Source: Sphingopyxis macrogoltabida
GTDB lineage: Bacteria > Pseudomonadota > Alphaproteobacteria > Sphingomonadales > Sphingomonadaceae
Length of the DNA: 7,012 nucleotides
Reading direction: 5' to 3'
Assembly (NCBI GenBank): GCA_003241685.1
Contig: QFPJ01000072.1
Coordinates: 1-7,012, forward strand
A model generated the notes under the pieces. That model was given only the letters and a program-made list of their open reading frames with translations, did not search any database and was not told the origin of the DNA. Numbering within the stretch: the first letter of the stretch is position 1; every line of letters starts with the position of its first letter. Shown here in pieces: positions 6,503 through 7,012 of this stretch. Both the position numbers and the translations under genes were made by a program.

Positions 6503-7012
6503 CTATTTCGCCTCGCGGTCGACCGCGGCCTGCACGCTTTTGTAAAAGGCCTCGCGCGCCGCGCCGACGCCTTCGGGATCGGTCGCGGTCGGCCAGTTGC
6601 CGTTCGACGCGATCACCAGCTTGCGCGCGGGATCGATGAAGATGCCCTGTCCGAAAATGCCCTGCGCGGCGAAACTGCCGTCGTCGTTGGTCCACCATTG
6701 ATAGCCGTACCCGCGCCCCGGAACGCCGATCGGCGCCTGCTTCGTGGTCGCCGACGCCAGCCAGTCGTCGGGCAGCACCTTCACGCCGCCCGCGACGCCG
6801 CCGTTCAGGATGAACTGGCCGAAACGCGCATAATCCTTCAGCGTCGCCGACATGCAGCAGCCGCTGATCTCGTGCCCCGTCGGCCCGAGCATCCACACCG
6901 CGTCGCGCTCCATGCCAAAGGGTTTCCAGATCTTTTCGGACAGATAGGCCGACAGCGTCTTGCCGGTCGCGCTCGACACCAGGACGCCGATCAGATTGGT
7001 CTCGCCGGTCTT
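6503..7012 (-). CDS. Serine hydrolase, beta-lactamase class C/EstB-NylB fold (5' partial)
   Basis: Only the C-terminal 169 residues are in the window; the reading frame stays open to the right edge, so the gene starts beyond 7012. The fragment has features of the COG1680 penicillin-binding/esterase family: TNLIGVLVSSATGKTLSAYL after the missing active-site Tyr region, the LKDYARFGQFILNGG helix, GYGYQWW, and QGIFGQGIFIDPARKLVIAS where many relatives carry an HxG motif. The Ser-x-x-Lys nucleophile and the Tyr-x-Asn motif lie outside, so catalytic competence cannot be judged. Family members hydrolyse amide or ester bonds (6-aminohexanoate oligomers, esters, D-amino peptides) and many are exported; the substrate here is unknown. 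A GTG at 6979 is an internal codon, not the start, because homology-like sequence continues upstream. The gene converges on the TPR-CHAT gene with a 39-nt gap, so they are separate transcription units. Confidence 0.85.
   Translation of the reverse strand, partial: KTGETNLIGVLVSSATGKTLSAYLSEKIWKPFGMERDAVWMLGPTGHEISGCCMSATLKDYARFGQFILNGGVAGGVKVLPDDWLASATTKQAPIGVPGRGYGYQWWTNDDGSFAAQGIFGQGIFIDPARKLVIASNGNWPTATDPEGVGAAREAFYKSVQAAVDREAK

Noticed and set aside
5266..6639. 457-codon plus-strand frame overlapping the CHAT domain and running into the serine hydrolase
   Set aside because: It is an Arg-rich out-of-frame shadow that crosses the ends of two convergent genes.

Overview
The window is GC-rich DNA with the strong G/C third-position bias of an alphaproteobacterium. 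The combination of a [4Fe-4S]-type PurF, a YciK-like short-chain dehydrogenase directly behind it, and a secreted TPR-CHAT protein points to the Sphingomonadales (Sphingopyxis/Sphingomonas-like). That assignment is inference from gene content and composition; no marker here proves it.

Layout from left to right. Positions 1-135 hold the upstream region of purF, with an inverted repeat and a plausible promoter. purF (136-1593) encodes the first committed enzyme of purine synthesis. An SDR oxidoreductase (1598-2332) follows after 4 nt and is probably co-transcribed. A small four-helix membrane protein of unknown function (2388-2786) follows after 55 nt in the same direction. A 167-nt gap carries a good sigma70-like promoter, a CRP/FNR-type palindrome just downstream of it, and a GC hairpin. 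It leads into a very large gene (2954-6463) for an exported protein with a signal peptide, about twelve 42-residue TPR units and a C-terminal CHAT caspase-like protease domain with an intact His/Cys dyad. A convergent gene on the minus strand (6503 to the right edge, 5' end missing) encodes a beta-lactamase-fold serine hydrolase. The 39-nt gap between the two contains GC-rich hairpins.

The purF-SDR pair is housekeeping. The gene worth attention is the TPR-CHAT protein: a predicted periplasmic caspase-like peptidase with its own regulated-looking promoter and only three cysteines, one of them the catalytic nucleophile. No CRISPR array, RNA gene, insertion sequence or prophage feature was seen. 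Most of the window is ordinary chromosomal coding DNA.
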